Shown here: positions 63,870 to 64,000 of the stretch, one piece after another | How the letters are laid out: every line of letters begins with the position of its first letter | Position numbering within the stretch: position 1 is the first letter of the stretch | NCBI GenBank assembly: GCA_965248075.1 | Contig: CBDFIL010000003.1 | Span: forward strand, 1,240,001-1,304,000 | Length of the DNA: 64,000 nucleotides | Direction: 5' to 3' | Source of the DNA: VXNE01 sp965248075 | Lineage (GTDB): Bacteria; Pseudomonadota; Gammaproteobacteria; Pseudomonadales; Azotimanducaceae | Translations under genes and position numbers: made by a program | The notes under the pieces: model-generated | What the model saw: the letters and a program-made list of their open reading frames with translations, nothing else | Databases searched by the model: none | What the model was told of the DNA's origin: nothing

Positions 63870-64000
63870 GTGTTCAACCAGATCCTGAAGTTCACCCTGA
63901 TCTCCAGCGTCGCCCTGTTCCTGCGCAAGCGTTGGAAGCGCCTGTCGGGGTGTGCGCTTGCCATCGTCGCCGCCTTCTACATCCATGGCGAGTACCTTGA
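63870..64000 (+). CDS. Membrane protein (partial, runs off the window)
   Basis: Open from GTG 63870 to the window edge, 43 codons visible: MFNQILKFTLISSVALFLRK then a second hydrophobic stretch (CALAIVAAFYIHGEYL). The 3' part is outside the window. Starts 7 bases after the preceding gene and is probably co-transcribed. Unassigned. Confidence 0.5.
   Translation, partial: MFNQILKFTLISSVALFLRKRWKRLSGCALAIVAAFYIHGEYL

Overview
The window is high-GC, densely coded bacterial chromosome. It most likely comes from an uncultured or poorly studied gammaproteobacterium. Evidence for this is a ZipA-type division protein beside smc, a complete System I cytochrome c maturation (ccm) operon, the divergent tesA/ybbA-ybbP arrangement, bolA, yaaA, two TonB-dependent receptors and aconitase A. 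Accessory enzymes (amidohydrolases, a phytanoyl-CoA dioxygenase-type protein, an LLM oxidoreductase, an MFS carrier, a dienelactone hydrolase) point to a versatile aerobic heterotroph. No rRNA, tRNA or CRISPR array was recognised.

Layout. 1-4362: zipA (cut by the window edge) and smc. 4500-11455: ccmABCDEFG-H-I on the minus strand, with almost every junction a 1-14 base overlap or contact. 11524-15115: a shortened amidohydrolase, an NAD(P)-binding reductase and a TonB receptor. 15290-16674: a small HEPN/nucleotidyltransferase cluster of toxin-antitoxin type. 16809-25140: housekeeping genes (ABC exporter pair, tesA, bolA, yaaA, terC-like, DUF1244, lepB). 25172-29438: prc and thrS, the latter behind a threonine-rich leader peptide and an intrinsic terminator. 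29558-39573: acyl-CoA ligase, DAHP synthase, a TnpB remnant, the acnA-HAD-amidohydrolase operon and an MFS carrier.

39627-45110: a TonB receptor/2OG-oxygenase/methyltransferase cassette bracketed by ~0.35-0.4 kb direct repeats. Each repeat carries 23-bp tandem repeats and a carboxylesterase 3' remnant. 45455-49743: cupin, PhyH-type dioxygenase, a large multi-HTH orphan protein and a 159-nt multi-hairpin element. 49787-55815: a split-subunit transhydrogenase and a four-gene LLM/hotdog/secreted/SprT operon. 55992-64000: enoyl-CoA hydratase-like, B12-binding-like, dienelactone hydrolase, two mevalonate-pathway genes, an aminotransferase, a solitary DNA methyltransferase and two small membrane proteins.

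The most interesting signals are the apparent threonine attenuator in front of a ThrRS that lacks the TGS domain, the repeat-flanked receptor/oxygenase/methyltransferase cassette, the multi-hairpin element beside the multi-HTH orphan, the HEPN/MNT cluster, and two families of dispersed hairpin repeats. One of those repeats supplies the last codons of prc. All assignments rest on reading the sequence; no database search was run.
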